Below are positions 50,292 to 58,816 of a DNA stretch of 64,000 bases, piece by piece (the stretch's first letter is position 1; each line of letters begins with the position of its first letter). The translations under genes and the position numbers were made by a program. Source of the DNA: Acidaminococcus fermentans_A (GTDB lineage Bacteria; Bacillota; Negativicutes; Acidaminococcales; Acidaminococcaceae); assembly GCF_052216985.1 (NCBI RefSeq), contig NZ_JBQOUY010000013.1, positions 15,501-79,500 on the forward strand, given 5' to 3'. The notes under the pieces were generated by a model. It had not been told where the DNA came from. It saw only the letters and a program-made list of their open reading frames with translations, and ran no database searches.

Positions 50292-50306
50292 ACATAAAAA
50301 ATGGGT

Positions 50307-50353
50307 AAGGGGTGTTATACGTATAATTTCTGTACGTGCAGCAGTCCCTTTTT
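50307..50353. terminator. imperfect hairpin between convergent genes
   Basis: AAGGGGTGTTATACGTA pairs imperfectly with TACGTGCAGCAGTCCCTT, followed by TTTTAT on the plus strand. The right arm contains the CACGTGCAGCAG-like words seen at 4685 and 62386. Confidence 0.45.
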
Positions 50354-51665
50354 ATACTTCCGTCAGCAGGAATCCCATATAGAACGGCAGGTTCAGGATT
50401 TTTCCCTGGCGGTTCAGCTGGGTGTCGGCTAGTTTGATTCCCTGGTTTACTGGATACCGTTCTGGCTGAGACAGGATGGTTTTCAGGCTCTTGGCGTACC
50501 CGTTGGTGGCTTTTACTTCTACCAGAGTGGCTTTTCCTTTTAAACGGATGACAAAATCAATCTCCAGCCCGGAATCCTTATGGAAATAGTACAGCTTTCG
50601 TCCCATTTTGTGGAAAAAATCAGCGGCTAGATTTTCATAAATGGCACCTTTGTATCCCAACATATTCCCGTGCAGGATATCTGACTGGGTGCCGTCTTCC
50701 AGCATGCTGACGAAAAGTCCTGTGTCTGCCATATAGACTTTGAATATGTTGTCCACCGCATACCCTTCCAGGGGCAAATCTGGCAGAGACAGATTGTAAC
50801 ACCGGCAGATGATGCCGGCATCTTCGATCCATTGGAGGGAACTGCTGAATTTTTGGGCATTGCCCCGGGACTCTACTACAGAATATTGGAATTTCTTATT
50901 TTCTTTGGCCAGCTGCCGGGGAATAGAAGCAAAGCACTGACGGATGCGGCCTTTATCCCGATTCTCTGCATACTTGACCATGTCATCTTCATAAGAATGG
51001 ATGATATTTCGTTGGAGCAGAAGGACTTCTTGAAGATTGTGCCGTTCTACAAAGCTTTGGACGACAGCTGGCATCCCGCCCACAATCGTATACAGCTTTA
51101 ACAGTTCCCTCATTTTTTCATGGAGGGCTGAAGGAACGGGCTGTTCTTTTTCTAGGCAGGTGCGGAGAAAACCAATGACTTCCGCCTTGATGCCTTGGGC
51201 CCAAAGGAATTCTTCGAAATCCATGGGATACATGATCATGAGCTGTTCATAGCCCACTGGGATGGATTTGGGGGTTCCATAGCCGCTGACGCCCAGCAGA
51301 GACCCTGTGGCGATTACATCATAACGCCCGTCCAGGCTAAAAAACTTCAAAGCCGTCCGGGCTTCTGGACATTCCTGGATTTCGTCCAAGATGATAACGG
51401 TGCTGCCCGGTTCGAAGACCGCGTCTGGGAGCTGGACGGACATGAGCATGGTCAGGGTATCCACGGACAGGCTGTTCTGGAATATTTTGGCATATTGAGG
51501 ATTTTCGAAAAAATTAAGATAAACAGTATGGGCATAGTGGGAATGGGCAAAATCCAGTACAGAAGCGGTCTTTCCGCATTGCCGGACTCCCTTGATGATG
51601 AGAGGCTGGTGATTCGGTCGCTTTTTCCAGGCTGCCAGTTGTTGATTGATTTTTCGTTTCAGCAT
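50352..51665 (-). CDS. AAA ATPase with C-terminal DUF4143 domain
   Basis: 437 residues. AAA_14-type ATPase: Walker A IIKGVRQCGKT at residue 22-32, Walker B TVIILDEIQECPEARTALKF and sensor VIATGSLLG. The C-terminal DUF4143 region ends in a PD-(D/E)xK-like motif, GLEIDFVIRLKGKATLVEVKA. Such proteins are common, patchily distributed and of unknown role; a nucleic-acid or defence function has been suggested for relatives. It stands alone, with a 27-bp perfect inverted repeat just upstream of its start. Confidence 0.88.
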   Translation of the reverse strand: MLKRKINQQLAAWKKRPNHQPLIIKGVRQCGKTASVLDFAHSHYAHTVYLNFFENPQYAKIFQNSLSVDTLTMLMSVQLPDAVFEPGSTVIILDEIQECPEARTALKFFSLDGRYDVIATGSLLGVSGYGTPKSIPVGYEQLMIMYPMDFEEFLWAQGIKAEVIGFLRTCLEKEQPVPSALHEKMRELLKLYTIVGGMPAVVQSFVERHNLQEVLLLQRNIIHSYEDDMVKYAENRDKGRIRQCFASIPRQLAKENKKFQYSVVESRGNAQKFSSSLQWIEDAGIICRCYNLSLPDLPLEGYAVDNIFKVYMADTGLFVSMLEDGTQSDILHGNMLGYKGAIYENLAADFFHKMGRKLYYFHKDSGLEIDFVIRLKGKATLVEVKATNGYAKSLKTILSQPERYPVNQGIKLADTQLNRQGKILNLPFYMGFLLTEV

Positions 51666-51735
51666 GGATGGAACCTCCTTTCCTGTCCATCATATCTCAT
51701 AAAACAATATTTTTCAAGGGAAATAGGCTGTACAT

Positions 51736-51795
51736 AAAATAAATTTCGTACCAAAAATATTGATTCTGCAATATTTTTGGTACGAAATTTATTTT
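51736..51795. repeat. 27-bp perfect inverted repeat with six-base loop
   Basis: Arms 51736-51762 and 51769-51795 are exact inverted copies (inner core GTACCAAAAATATTG) separated by ATTCTG. AT-rich stem between the LysR stop (51810) and the ATPase start (51665), both minus strand. It could terminate the LysR transcript, bind a regulator of the ATPase gene or be a mobile-element remnant. Confidence 0.7.
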
Positions 51796-51809
51796 TTATG
51801 GATTGTCTC

Positions 51810-52730
51810 TCATCTCCCCAGTGTCTCGAAAATCACCTGATCCAGGGCCTGGGTGGCTTTGGAATGGTAGCGGCCCGGGGCCATGGCGGTGCCCAGGGCG
51901 ATGGAGGTGCCGTCTTTGCCCAAGGAAAGCAGCTGGGCTTTGTGGAAATACTGGCGGGAACTGGCATAGGTAAAGGCTAGGCCAAGGCCGTTGGCTCCCA
52001 GGGAAGCGGCGAACAGGGCAGAAAGATTTTCATTGTAGGCGGTAGGGTTGATCCCATGGCGCAGGAAAATCCTGCGGGCTTCCCGTCCCAGGATGGTGTC
52101 GTAGCCGCTGAGCAGGAATTCGAACTGGGCGGCTTCTTCGATATCGATGTATTGGGAAAGCTGGGAGGGATGCTGCCCGTCCTGGCCCTGGTGCACCAGC
52201 TCCATCACTGGGTGGCTGGGATGGGTGATCAGGCAGATTTCATCGTTCATCAGGAAACGGGTCTGGATGCGGCTGTGCTTTTCCGGCATAACCAGGAGGG
52301 CCAGGTCGATTTCTCCGGTCAGCAGCATCTGTTCCAGATCCAGGGAATTTTCTTCTACGATTTGGACGTGGATGCCCGGATAGAGGGTCCGGAAGGTCTG
52401 GAGGACCGGGGGCAGCAGGAAGGATCCCCGGAAAGAACTGATCCCCAGGATCACCTTGCCTCCTTTCAGTTCACTGATGTCCTGCATTTCATCTTTGGCT
52501 CTGTGGAATTCCGTCAGGGTATCCCGGGCAAACTGGATCAGCCGTTTGCCTTGGTCCGTGGGACGGACACCGCTGGCGGTCCGGATGAACAGGCGATAGC
52601 CCAGATGGGCCTCTGTCACACTTAAAAATTGAGAAAGGCTGGACTGGGCCATATACAGCCGTTCTGCCGCCCGGGAAATGCTTTTTTCTTCGGCAATGGC
52701 AATCAGGTAATGCAGTTCGCGCAGATCCAT
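51810..52730 (-). CDS. LysR-family regulator, MatC module
   Basis: 306 residues from ATG 52730 with GGAGG upstream; the in-frame extension to 52805 is rejected. HTH AEEKSISRAAERLYMAQSSL followed by SQFLSVTEAHLGYRLFIRT; effector domain after residue 90. Divergent from the DUF6282 gene at 52860; an 11-bp inverted repeat in the spacer is a probable binding site. Confidence 0.92.
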   Translation of the reverse strand: MDLRELHYLIAIAEEKSISRAAERLYMAQSSLSQFLSVTEAHLGYRLFIRTASGVRPTDQGKRLIQFARDTLTEFHRAKDEMQDISELKGGKVILGISSFRGSFLLPPVLQTFRTLYPGIHVQIVEENSLDLEQMLLTGEIDLALLVMPEKHSRIQTRFLMNDEICLITHPSHPVMELVHQGQDGQHPSQLSQYIDIEEAAQFEFLLSGYDTILGREARRIFLRHGINPTAYNENLSALFAASLGANGLGLAFTYASSRQYFHKAQLLSLGKDGTSIALGTAMAPGRYHSKATQALDQVIFETLGR

Positions 52731-52790
52731 AGAAACCTCCTTGGATATCGGTTTTTCCGATACATCATATAGCATATTCTCCCGTTCTGC

Positions 52791-52828
52791 AATAGCCTTG
52801 CACAAGCTACACTAAAAGCAAGGCTATT
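52791..52828. promoter_or_regulatory. putative LysR operator, 11-bp inverted repeat
   Basis: AATAGCCTTGC (52791-52801) and GCAAGGCTATT (52818-52828) with a 16-base spacer, 32 bases before the DUF6282 start and about 60 from the LysR start. Position and symmetry fit autoregulation plus target control. Confidence 0.6.
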
Positions 52829-52859
52829 CAGAATACTTGTGAAACAAGGAGAGAAGAAT

Positions 52860-53750
52860 ATGAGCAGAGTATCTTTGCAGGGAATTTGCGATATGCACGT
52901 CCACACCAATCCGGACCTGCGGCTGCGGGCCTACAACGATCTAGAGCTGGCTGATGCGGCTGTCAGGGTGGGGGCCCGTGCCATTGTCATCAAATCCCAT
53001 CTGGGCTTTACGGTCAATCGGGCGGCCATTGCCAATGCCTATGTGAAAAAAGTCTATGGAGAAAACACTCCGTTCACCATGTATGGCGGCGTGGTGATGA
53101 ACAAAGTCATCGGGGGCGTGAATCCGGAGGCTGTGGAAAAGGGATTGAAACTGGGAGCCAAGGTCATCTGGTTGCCCACCCAGTCGGCCCGGCGGCATCT
53201 GGAAAAAATGGGGAAAGATCCCGCTGATGGAATCCAGCTGATCCGAGACGGGAAAGTGATCCCGGAACTGGAAGCCGTATTCCGTCTGGTCAAAGACTAT
53301 GATGCGGTGCTGGCAACGGCCCATGTTTCTCCGGAAGAAGCTTTTGTGGTGGTGGAAGCTGCCCGGAAAGCCGGCGTGGGAAAAATCGTGATCACCCATC
53401 CGGAATGGTGGGTCTGCGGCTATACCCTGGAAGATCAGCTCCGGCTGGTGAAAGATTATGATGTGATCCTGGAACGGTGCTATGCCCAAAATATGGGGAA
53501 AGGGAAGAAGTACCATCTGAATCTGCGGGAAAATGCCGAATTGATCCAGGCCGTGGGGTACCAGCATGTGATGGTGGATACGGACGGAGGCCAGACGGAA
53601 AACCCGGATTGGGAAACGGAAATCTATGAATACATGCATTACCTGGTGGAATACGGGATCCCGGAAGAACAGGTCTATTACATGACCAAGACCATTCCCT
53701 ACCGTCTGCTGGGCATCAAAGAGGAACCTGTGGGCGCAGCCAAGGACTGA
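52860..53750 (+). CDS. DUF6282-family metal-dependent hydrolase-like protein, copy 2
   Basis: 296 residues from ATG 52860 after AAGGAGAG. It shares with copy 1 (27683) the ordered motifs CDMHVHTNPD, VIKSHLGFT, GGVVMNKVIGGVNPEAV, IWLPTQSARRH, LATAHVSPEEA, VITHPEW and VDTDGGQTENP. The His/Asp pattern suggests a metal centre in a TIM-like barrel. Function unproven. Here it is followed at 25 bases by a MatC-like dicarboxylate carrier, rather than a TRAP system. Confidence 0.78.
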   Translation: MSRVSLQGICDMHVHTNPDLRLRAYNDLELADAAVRVGARAIVIKSHLGFTVNRAAIANAYVKKVYGENTPFTMYGGVVMNKVIGGVNPEAVEKGLKLGAKVIWLPTQSARRHLEKMGKDPADGIQLIRDGKVIPELEAVFRLVKDYDAVLATAHVSPEEAFVVVEAARKAGVGKIVITHPEWWVCGYTLEDQLRLVKDYDVILERCYAQNMGKGKKYHLNLRENAELIQAVGYQHVMVDTDGGQTENPDWETEIYEYMHYLVEYGIPEEQVYYMTKTIPYRLLGIKEEPVGAAKD

Positions 53751-53775
53751 AGCCTGATCCGGAGGAGGAACACAT

Positions 53776-55089
53776 ATGCTGAGTGCCGTCATTATCCTAT
53801 CCATTGCCATCGCCATTTATCTGGGTTATAAGACCGGCCTGAACACCGGCCTGTTCTGTATCGTCTTTGCCTATCTGATCGGGTGCCTGGTGATGGGGCT
53901 GAAACCGAAGGCCATCATCGGTTTTTGGCCTGTCAGTACCATGTTTGTGATTTTATCCGTTTCGCTGTTCTACAATGTGGCTGCCATTAACGGGACCCTG
54001 GAAAAGATGTCCGGATCCCTGCTGTATTCCTGCCGGAAATTTCCGGGTCTGCTGCCCTACGCTCTTTTTGGAGTGGCGGTGATCCTTTCGGTGATGGGAG
54101 CGACGTATTTTACTGTACTGGCTTTCCTGGCGCCCATCACCATGTTGATCTGTGATGAATCCAAAATGGACAAACTGACCGGGGCTGTGGCCATCAACTG
54201 CGGAGCCCTGTGCGGCGGGAATTTCCCTACGTCCAACTTGGGGGTGATTTTCCGCGGTCTCTCCGATTCCGCTTATGAGGCCCTGAAAGTCAAGGCACCT
54301 ATGGATTCATTCAACATGGAAATGGAAATCTTCCTGCTTTCTCTTGTTTTCTCCCTGCTCCTGATTACGGTGTTCCGGTATGGAATCAAAGCCAATCGGA
54401 ATATCGGCCAGGGTGTGACCTTCCAAAAACCGGAGCCTTTTACCCCGATCCAGAGCCGGACGCTGACTTTGATGCTGGTGATGATGGTGGTGGTCCTGAT
54501 CTTCCCGCTGCTGAAGATTCTGATGCCGGGAAATCCAGCCATCTCTTACCTGGCCGCCAAAGTGGATGTGGGCCTCGTGGCCATTATTTTCGCGGTGATC
54601 GCCCTGCTGATGAAGCTGGCTCCCCAGAAGGAAGCCATTTCGAAGATTCCCTGGAATACCATCATCATGATTGCCGGAGCCGGCATGCTGATTGCCGTAG
54701 CGGTGAAGGCCGGGACCATCAAGATGCTCAGTGCCTGGGTGGGAGCCCATGTGCCCACGCCTCTGATTCCCCTGGCTTTCTCCATCATCGCCGCCATCAT
54801 GAGCTTCTTCAGCTCCACCACTGGCGTCGTGACACCGGCTTTGTTCCCGCTGATCCCGGGACTGGCGGAAAGTACCGGGCTGTCGGCTGCCGTGCTCTTT
54901 GCCTGCACCGTACTGGGAGCTCAGTCCAGTGCCATCAGTCCTTTCTCTTCCGGAGGTTCCCTGATCCTAGGATCCACTCCCAAAGAGGAGGACCGGAGTA
55001 CCTTGTTCAGTAAGCTGCTGCTCCGGGCGGTACCCATCAGTGTGCTGGCAGCGGCTGCCTATAATTTCATTGTGGCGGTTGTATTGTAA
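53776..55089 (+). CDS. MatC-like dicarboxylate carrier
   Basis: 437 residues with about 12 membrane segments. N-terminal GYKTGLNTGLFCIVFAYLIG and GFWPVSTMFVILSVSLFYNV fit the MatC N-terminal domain. Substrate motifs CGGNFPTSNLGVIFRG and FFSSTTGVVTPALFPLIPG lie in the two halves, and GAQSSAISPFSSGGSLILGS near the end. MatC relatives import malonate and C4-dicarboxylates. It forms an operon with the DUF6282 protein. Confidence 0.82.
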   Translation: MLSAVIILSIAIAIYLGYKTGLNTGLFCIVFAYLIGCLVMGLKPKAIIGFWPVSTMFVILSVSLFYNVAAINGTLEKMSGSLLYSCRKFPGLLPYALFGVAVILSVMGATYFTVLAFLAPITMLICDESKMDKLTGAVAINCGALCGGNFPTSNLGVIFRGLSDSAYEALKVKAPMDSFNMEMEIFLLSLVFSLLLITVFRYGIKANRNIGQGVTFQKPEPFTPIQSRTLTLMLVMMVVVLIFPLLKILMPGNPAISYLAAKVDVGLVAIIFAVIALLMKLAPQKEAISKIPWNTIIMIAGAGMLIAVAVKAGTIKMLSAWVGAHVPTPLIPLAFSIIAAIMSFFSSTTGVVTPALFPLIPGLAESTGLSAAVLFACTVLGAQSSAISPFSSGGSLILGSTPKEEDRSTLFSKLLLRAVPISVLAAAAYNFIVAVVL

Positions 55090-55092
55090 AAA

Positions 55093-55130
55093 AGAAGGGG
55101 CTGTGAATTTTTCACACCCCTTCTTTTTTA
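55093..55130. terminator. bidirectional hairpin terminator
   Basis: GAAGGGG-C-TGTGAA pairs with TTCACA-CCCCTTC with one bulged base, with A-runs and T-runs on both sides. It serves both the MatC-like and MATE genes. Confidence 0.85.
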
Positions 55131-56468
55131 TTTCCTATGCTTCCAGAACAAGTAGAAATACAGTACCTCCAGTACGCAGCAGCTCATCCAGCCTACGGGG
55201 TAGCCGAAGCCGACAGTCATGGGCGTATTGTTGATGAATCGGGTCATGAGGTAGAGGTAGATCTGGCGGATCAGGACAAAGGTCAGCAGCATGATGACCA
55301 TGGGACCGATGGAATCTCCCCGGCCCCGCAGGGCTCCGGCCAAGACCTGGTTCACACAGTTGAAGAGCATGAAGAAGATGTTGATGTGGATGAAGGTCAC
55401 ACCGGCTTTGATCACGGGTTCGTCTCCGGTGAACAGGCGCATGGAAGTATCGGCAAAGATAAAAAGCAGGGCAGCGACGGCGCCTGTAATGGCCAGGCTC
55501 ATGAGAATGGACGTGACCGTTCCGTCGATGGCCCGTTTTTCATTGTGGGCGCCCATGTTCTGGGCCACGAAGGTGGTGGCAGCCATGGCCATGGAAAGGA
55601 CTGGCAGCATGATGAATTGGTCCAGCTTGTTGTAGCAGCCCCAGCCGGCCATGACGACGGCTCCGAAGAAGTTGATATAGGATTGGACAAAGATGTTGGA
55701 GAAGGAAGTGATGATGCTCTGGATGGCCGTGGGCAGCCCCACCCGGAAAATCTGGCTCAGGAGCCCCCGGTCCAGGCACAGGTCTGCAAAGGAGAACCGG
55801 TAGATATCCCGGGTCTGCAGGAGGACGGCCATGGTGGCTCCGGCAGAGATGAACTGGGCCAGGATGGTGGCATAGGCTACGCCGGCAATGCCCCAATGGA
55901 ACACCACAACAAAGAGCAGGTCCAGGAAGATGTTCAGGAGGCTGGTGAGGATCAGGAAGTACAGGGGCCGTTTCGTATCGCCCACGGCCCGGAGGATGCC
56001 ACTGCCCATATTATAGAGGAGCAGACCGGTGACGCCGGCAAAATAGATACGGAGATATAGGGCCGCCTGATTGAATACATCGGCTGGCGTCTTCATGAAA
56101 CGGAGCATGAAATCGGTGCCGGCCAGGAAAAATACGGTGAACAGCAGGCACAGGGCAAAGGTAGCGCCCATGGTGGTCTCTACGGCCCGGTGGAGCAGCT
56201 TGTGGTCCTTGGCTCCGAAATATTTGCCGATGATCACCGTGGCGCCGATGGAGAACCCATTGAAGAAGAAAACGGACATATTGGTGATCATAGTAGTGGA
56301 ACTGACCGCAGCCAGGGCCTGAGTCCCTACGAAATTCCCCACGACGATGGAATCCACCGTATTGTACAGCATCTGGAAGATGTTGCCGATCATGAGCGGC
56401 AGGGCGAATTCCAGGATCAGCCGGGGGATGCTGCCTGCCGTCATATCTTTTGTCTTGGAACGTTCCAT
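55128..56468 (-). CDS. MATE-family efflux transporter
   Basis: 446 residues, 12 membrane segments. Start MERSKTKDMTAGSIPRLILEFALPLMIGNIFQ, with the typical N-lobe YNTVDSIVVGNFVGTQALAAVSS and C-lobe AQNMGAHNEKRAIDGTV. The family exports drugs or metabolites using sodium or protons. The LysR gene at 56535-57485 lies 67 bases upstream on the same strand and may control it. Confidence 0.92.
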   Translation of the reverse strand: MERSKTKDMTAGSIPRLILEFALPLMIGNIFQMLYNTVDSIVVGNFVGTQALAAVSSTTMITNMSVFFFNGFSIGATVIIGKYFGAKDHKLLHRAVETTMGATFALCLLFTVFFLAGTDFMLRFMKTPADVFNQAALYLRIYFAGVTGLLLYNMGSGILRAVGDTKRPLYFLILTSLLNIFLDLLFVVVFHWGIAGVAYATILAQFISAGATMAVLLQTRDIYRFSFADLCLDRGLLSQIFRVGLPTAIQSIITSFSNIFVQSYINFFGAVVMAGWGCYNKLDQFIMLPVLSMAMAATTFVAQNMGAHNEKRAIDGTVTSILMSLAITGAVAALLFIFADTSMRLFTGDEPVIKAGVTFIHINIFFMLFNCVNQVLAGALRGRGDSIGPMVIMLLTFVLIRQIYLYLMTRFINNTPMTVGFGYPVGWMSCCVLEVLYFYLFWKHRK

Positions 56469-56534
56469 GGAATCGCCTGCCTTTGGGGAATTGTAAGATA
56501 ATTTCTTTTTATTATATCATACTTTTTTGTTTCT

Positions 56535-57485
56535 TTATATTTCCCGGTCCCGGCACTGCTGCTGGAGACTGTCCAGGAACCGTTCCAGGGCCGGAGACTG
56601 GATGCGGCTGCGCAGGATGTTGGCATAGGTCCCTCGTTCGGCAATTCGGCTGTCCAGACGGAAGAAAAGGGCATCGGACGGGGTCCCCATTTTACGGATC
56701 AGGAAGCTGCCGACCACGGCGGCGCCCATGCCCAGCCGGGCCATGGAATACAGGGTATTGGTCTGGTCCATTTCCAGGACGATGGGCGGTTTGATGCCGG
56801 CTTCCCGGAACAATCCATCGGTACAGCGGCGGAGATTGTTCCCTTCTCGCAGGAGCAGGAACGGCGTCTGCCCAAAAGTTGCTAAAGAAATGGCGGGGAG
56901 ATGGTTTTCTTCTTCAGTTCCGATCTTTTGGAAATCCGCCTGCCTGTCCAGGGAAACCAGCTCTGGACAGAGGGCAGGGAGGACCATGACGTAGAGATGG
57001 TCATCGAACAGGCGCAGGTTCCGGTACCGGGAACGGTCCATTTTTGTATTGGTGATCATCAGATCGATGAAGCCGCTGTCCAGCCGTTTCTGCAGATAGG
57101 GTGTTACATTTTCGAACAGTTCGATCTTCACTTCCGGATATTCTTTGCGGAATTCGGAAATGGCATCGGCCAGGAGGTAGGTGGAGAAAAAACTGCTGGC
57201 CCCGATAGCTACCCGTCCCTTGACCGTCGTCTTCATCTCGGAGATGTAGCGGTCCAGATCGTTCTTCAGAAGATACAGGGCTTGGGAAGCCTGGATATAT
57301 TTCTGGCCGAATTCCGTCAGGCTGATGGGCATGGTATCCCGATTGAAGATGGGGGATCCGATTTCCCGTTCGGCTTTCCGGACCGTCGTACTGAGGGAAG
57401 ATTGGGAAATGTGCAGCTTCTCGGCAGCACGGCTGAAACTTTTTTCTTTGTATACGTTATAGATATAGTCCACATATCGGAACAT
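56535..57485 (-). CDS. LysR-family regulator
   Basis: 316 residues. HTH KEKSFSRAAEKLHISQSSLS followed by TTVRKAEREIGSPIFNRDT, effector domain after residue 90. Lies upstream of the MATE gene and downstream of the SDF-family symporter, separated from the latter by a terminator, so the MATE gene is the nearer candidate target. Confidence 0.9.
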   Translation of the reverse strand: MFRYVDYIYNVYKEKSFSRAAEKLHISQSSLSTTVRKAEREIGSPIFNRDTMPISLTEFGQKYIQASQALYLLKNDLDRYISEMKTTVKGRVAIGASSFFSTYLLADAISEFRKEYPEVKIELFENVTPYLQKRLDSGFIDLMITNTKMDRSRYRNLRLFDDHLYVMVLPALCPELVSLDRQADFQKIGTEEENHLPAISLATFGQTPFLLLREGNNLRRCTDGLFREAGIKPPIVLEMDQTNTLYSMARLGMGAAVVGSFLIRKMGTPSDALFFRLDSRIAERGTYANILRSRIQSPALERFLDSLQQQCRDREI

Positions 57486-57506
57486 GGCTTTTCCTCCCCA
57501 AAAGAA

Positions 57507-57538
57507 AATCTGCCCCCATTATATACTAGGGGCAGATT
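57507..57538 (-). terminator. minus-strand terminator after the SDF symporter
   Basis: AATCTGCCCC (57507-57516) and GGGGCAGATT (57529-57538) form a 10-bp stem. On the minus strand TTTTCTTTT follows. The loop contains TATACT, which could serve as a -10 box for the LysR gene. Confidence 0.7.
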
Positions 57539-57553
57539 CCTTTGCCAGAGAGT

Positions 57554-58777
57554 CTAGGCGCGTTTTTCAGATTTTTCTTCGGCTTTGCCGACGATGACGG
57601 TACCGACCAGGTCACCCAGGCAGTTGTTGGTGGTGGTCCCCATATCGAACAGGCGATAGAAAGCGGCGATGACGCCGACCACTTCAATGGGCAGGCCGAC
57701 CGCCTGGACTACCACCATCAGCTTCACGATCCCGCTGCCAGGGATGCCACCGCCGCCCATGGACATGATGGTGGAAATGAAGATTACATTGATCAGCTGG
57801 GGCAGGGACATGTGCTGGCCCTCCATCTGGCAGATGAAGAGGATGACGCAGGCATATAGCAGTACGGATCCATCGGTATTCATCTGGGAACCCAGCGGGA
57901 TGGTGAAACCGGAAATCTTTTCCGGGATCCCGAATTTTTCTTTGGCGACTTTGATGTTGACCGGGATGGAGGCGATGGAGCTGCAGGTGGATAAGGTATA
58001 GATCCACAGTTCTGCACTGTCTTTCAGGAACTTCAGCGGATTGATATGGGCGAAGACCAGCAGGAAGCCTCCGTAGACAATCAGTACGTGGGCCAGGCAG
58101 GCGGCATAGTAGGTCCCTACCAGGACGGCCATGCTGGTAAAGATGCCGGCGCCGTATTTGCCGAAAGAGCTGCCCATGAGGAAGAAAATCCCGATGGGGG
58201 AGACTTGCATGATCATATTGATGAGGGAGAAGATCATAGAGTTGGCAGCTTCGAAAACCTGCTTGATGGTCTTTTTATGTTCTTCATTTTTCATCTTCAG
58301 GATGGCAATGCCCAGGAGGATGGAAATGACCAGGGTCTGGACGATATTGCCTTTGGCGAAGGAGGCAATCATATTGGTGGAAAACAGATCCTTCAGGAAC
58401 CCGGCAAAGGTGATGTCCACGCTGCCGGTGACTTTTTTGGCGGCCAGTCCGGCAAAGTTGGCATAGTGCCCGGGCTGCAGGACGGAAGCAACCACCAGTC
58501 CTACCACACAGGCCAGGACGGTGGTGATGACATAGTAGGTGATGATCCGGCGGCTGACCCGTTTCAGGGAAGTCAGATTGTCCTGGGAGATGATCCCTGT
58601 TATGATGGTGCAGACCACCATGGGGATGACGATCATTTTGATGCAGTTCAGCCAGATATCCCCGATGAAGCCCAGCTGGACCATGGTTTTTCCGCCGACT
58701 AGTCCTGCCAGGGACCCTAGGACCATGGCCGTGAAGATTTGCGTGGTGAGAGAGATTTTCTTTCCGTGGATGACCAT
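57554..58777 (-). CDS. SDF-family dicarboxylate/amino-acid:cation symporter
   Basis: 407 residues, eight membrane segments plus two hairpins. Motifs: the serine-rich hairpin STCSSIASIPVNIKVAKEKFG, the sodium motif GSQMNTDGSVLLYACVILFI, HP2 GGGGIPGSGIVKLMVVVQAVG and MGTTTNNCLGDLVGT. The NMDGT box reads NTDGS and the SSSxATLP box reads SSIASIPV, changes expected in serine/threonine rather than glutamate carriers. Encoded 39 bases after a threonine aldolase gene; threonine or serine uptake fits (inference). Confidence 0.9.
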   Translation of the reverse strand: MVIHGKKISLTTQIFTAMVLGSLAGLVGGKTMVQLGFIGDIWLNCIKMIVIPMVVCTIITGIISQDNLTSLKRVSRRIITYYVITTVLACVVGLVVASVLQPGHYANFAGLAAKKVTGSVDITFAGFLKDLFSTNMIASFAKGNIVQTLVISILLGIAILKMKNEEHKKTIKQVFEAANSMIFSLINMIMQVSPIGIFFLMGSSFGKYGAGIFTSMAVLVGTYYAACLAHVLIVYGGFLLVFAHINPLKFLKDSAELWIYTLSTCSSIASIPVNIKVAKEKFGIPEKISGFTIPLGSQMNTDGSVLLYACVILFICQMEGQHMSLPQLINVIFISTIMSMGGGGIPGSGIVKLMVVVQAVGLPIEVVGVIAAFYRLFDMGTTTNNCLGDLVGTVIVGKAEEKSEKRA

Positions 58778-58816
58778 ATTTATGCTCCTTTCCAGATTGG
58801 CTCGAATCTGGCTATT

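Noticed and set aside
51736..51795. Terminal inverted repeats of a small transposable element
   Set aside because: The two arms are only six bases apart, so nothing lies between them; a hairpin is the simpler description.
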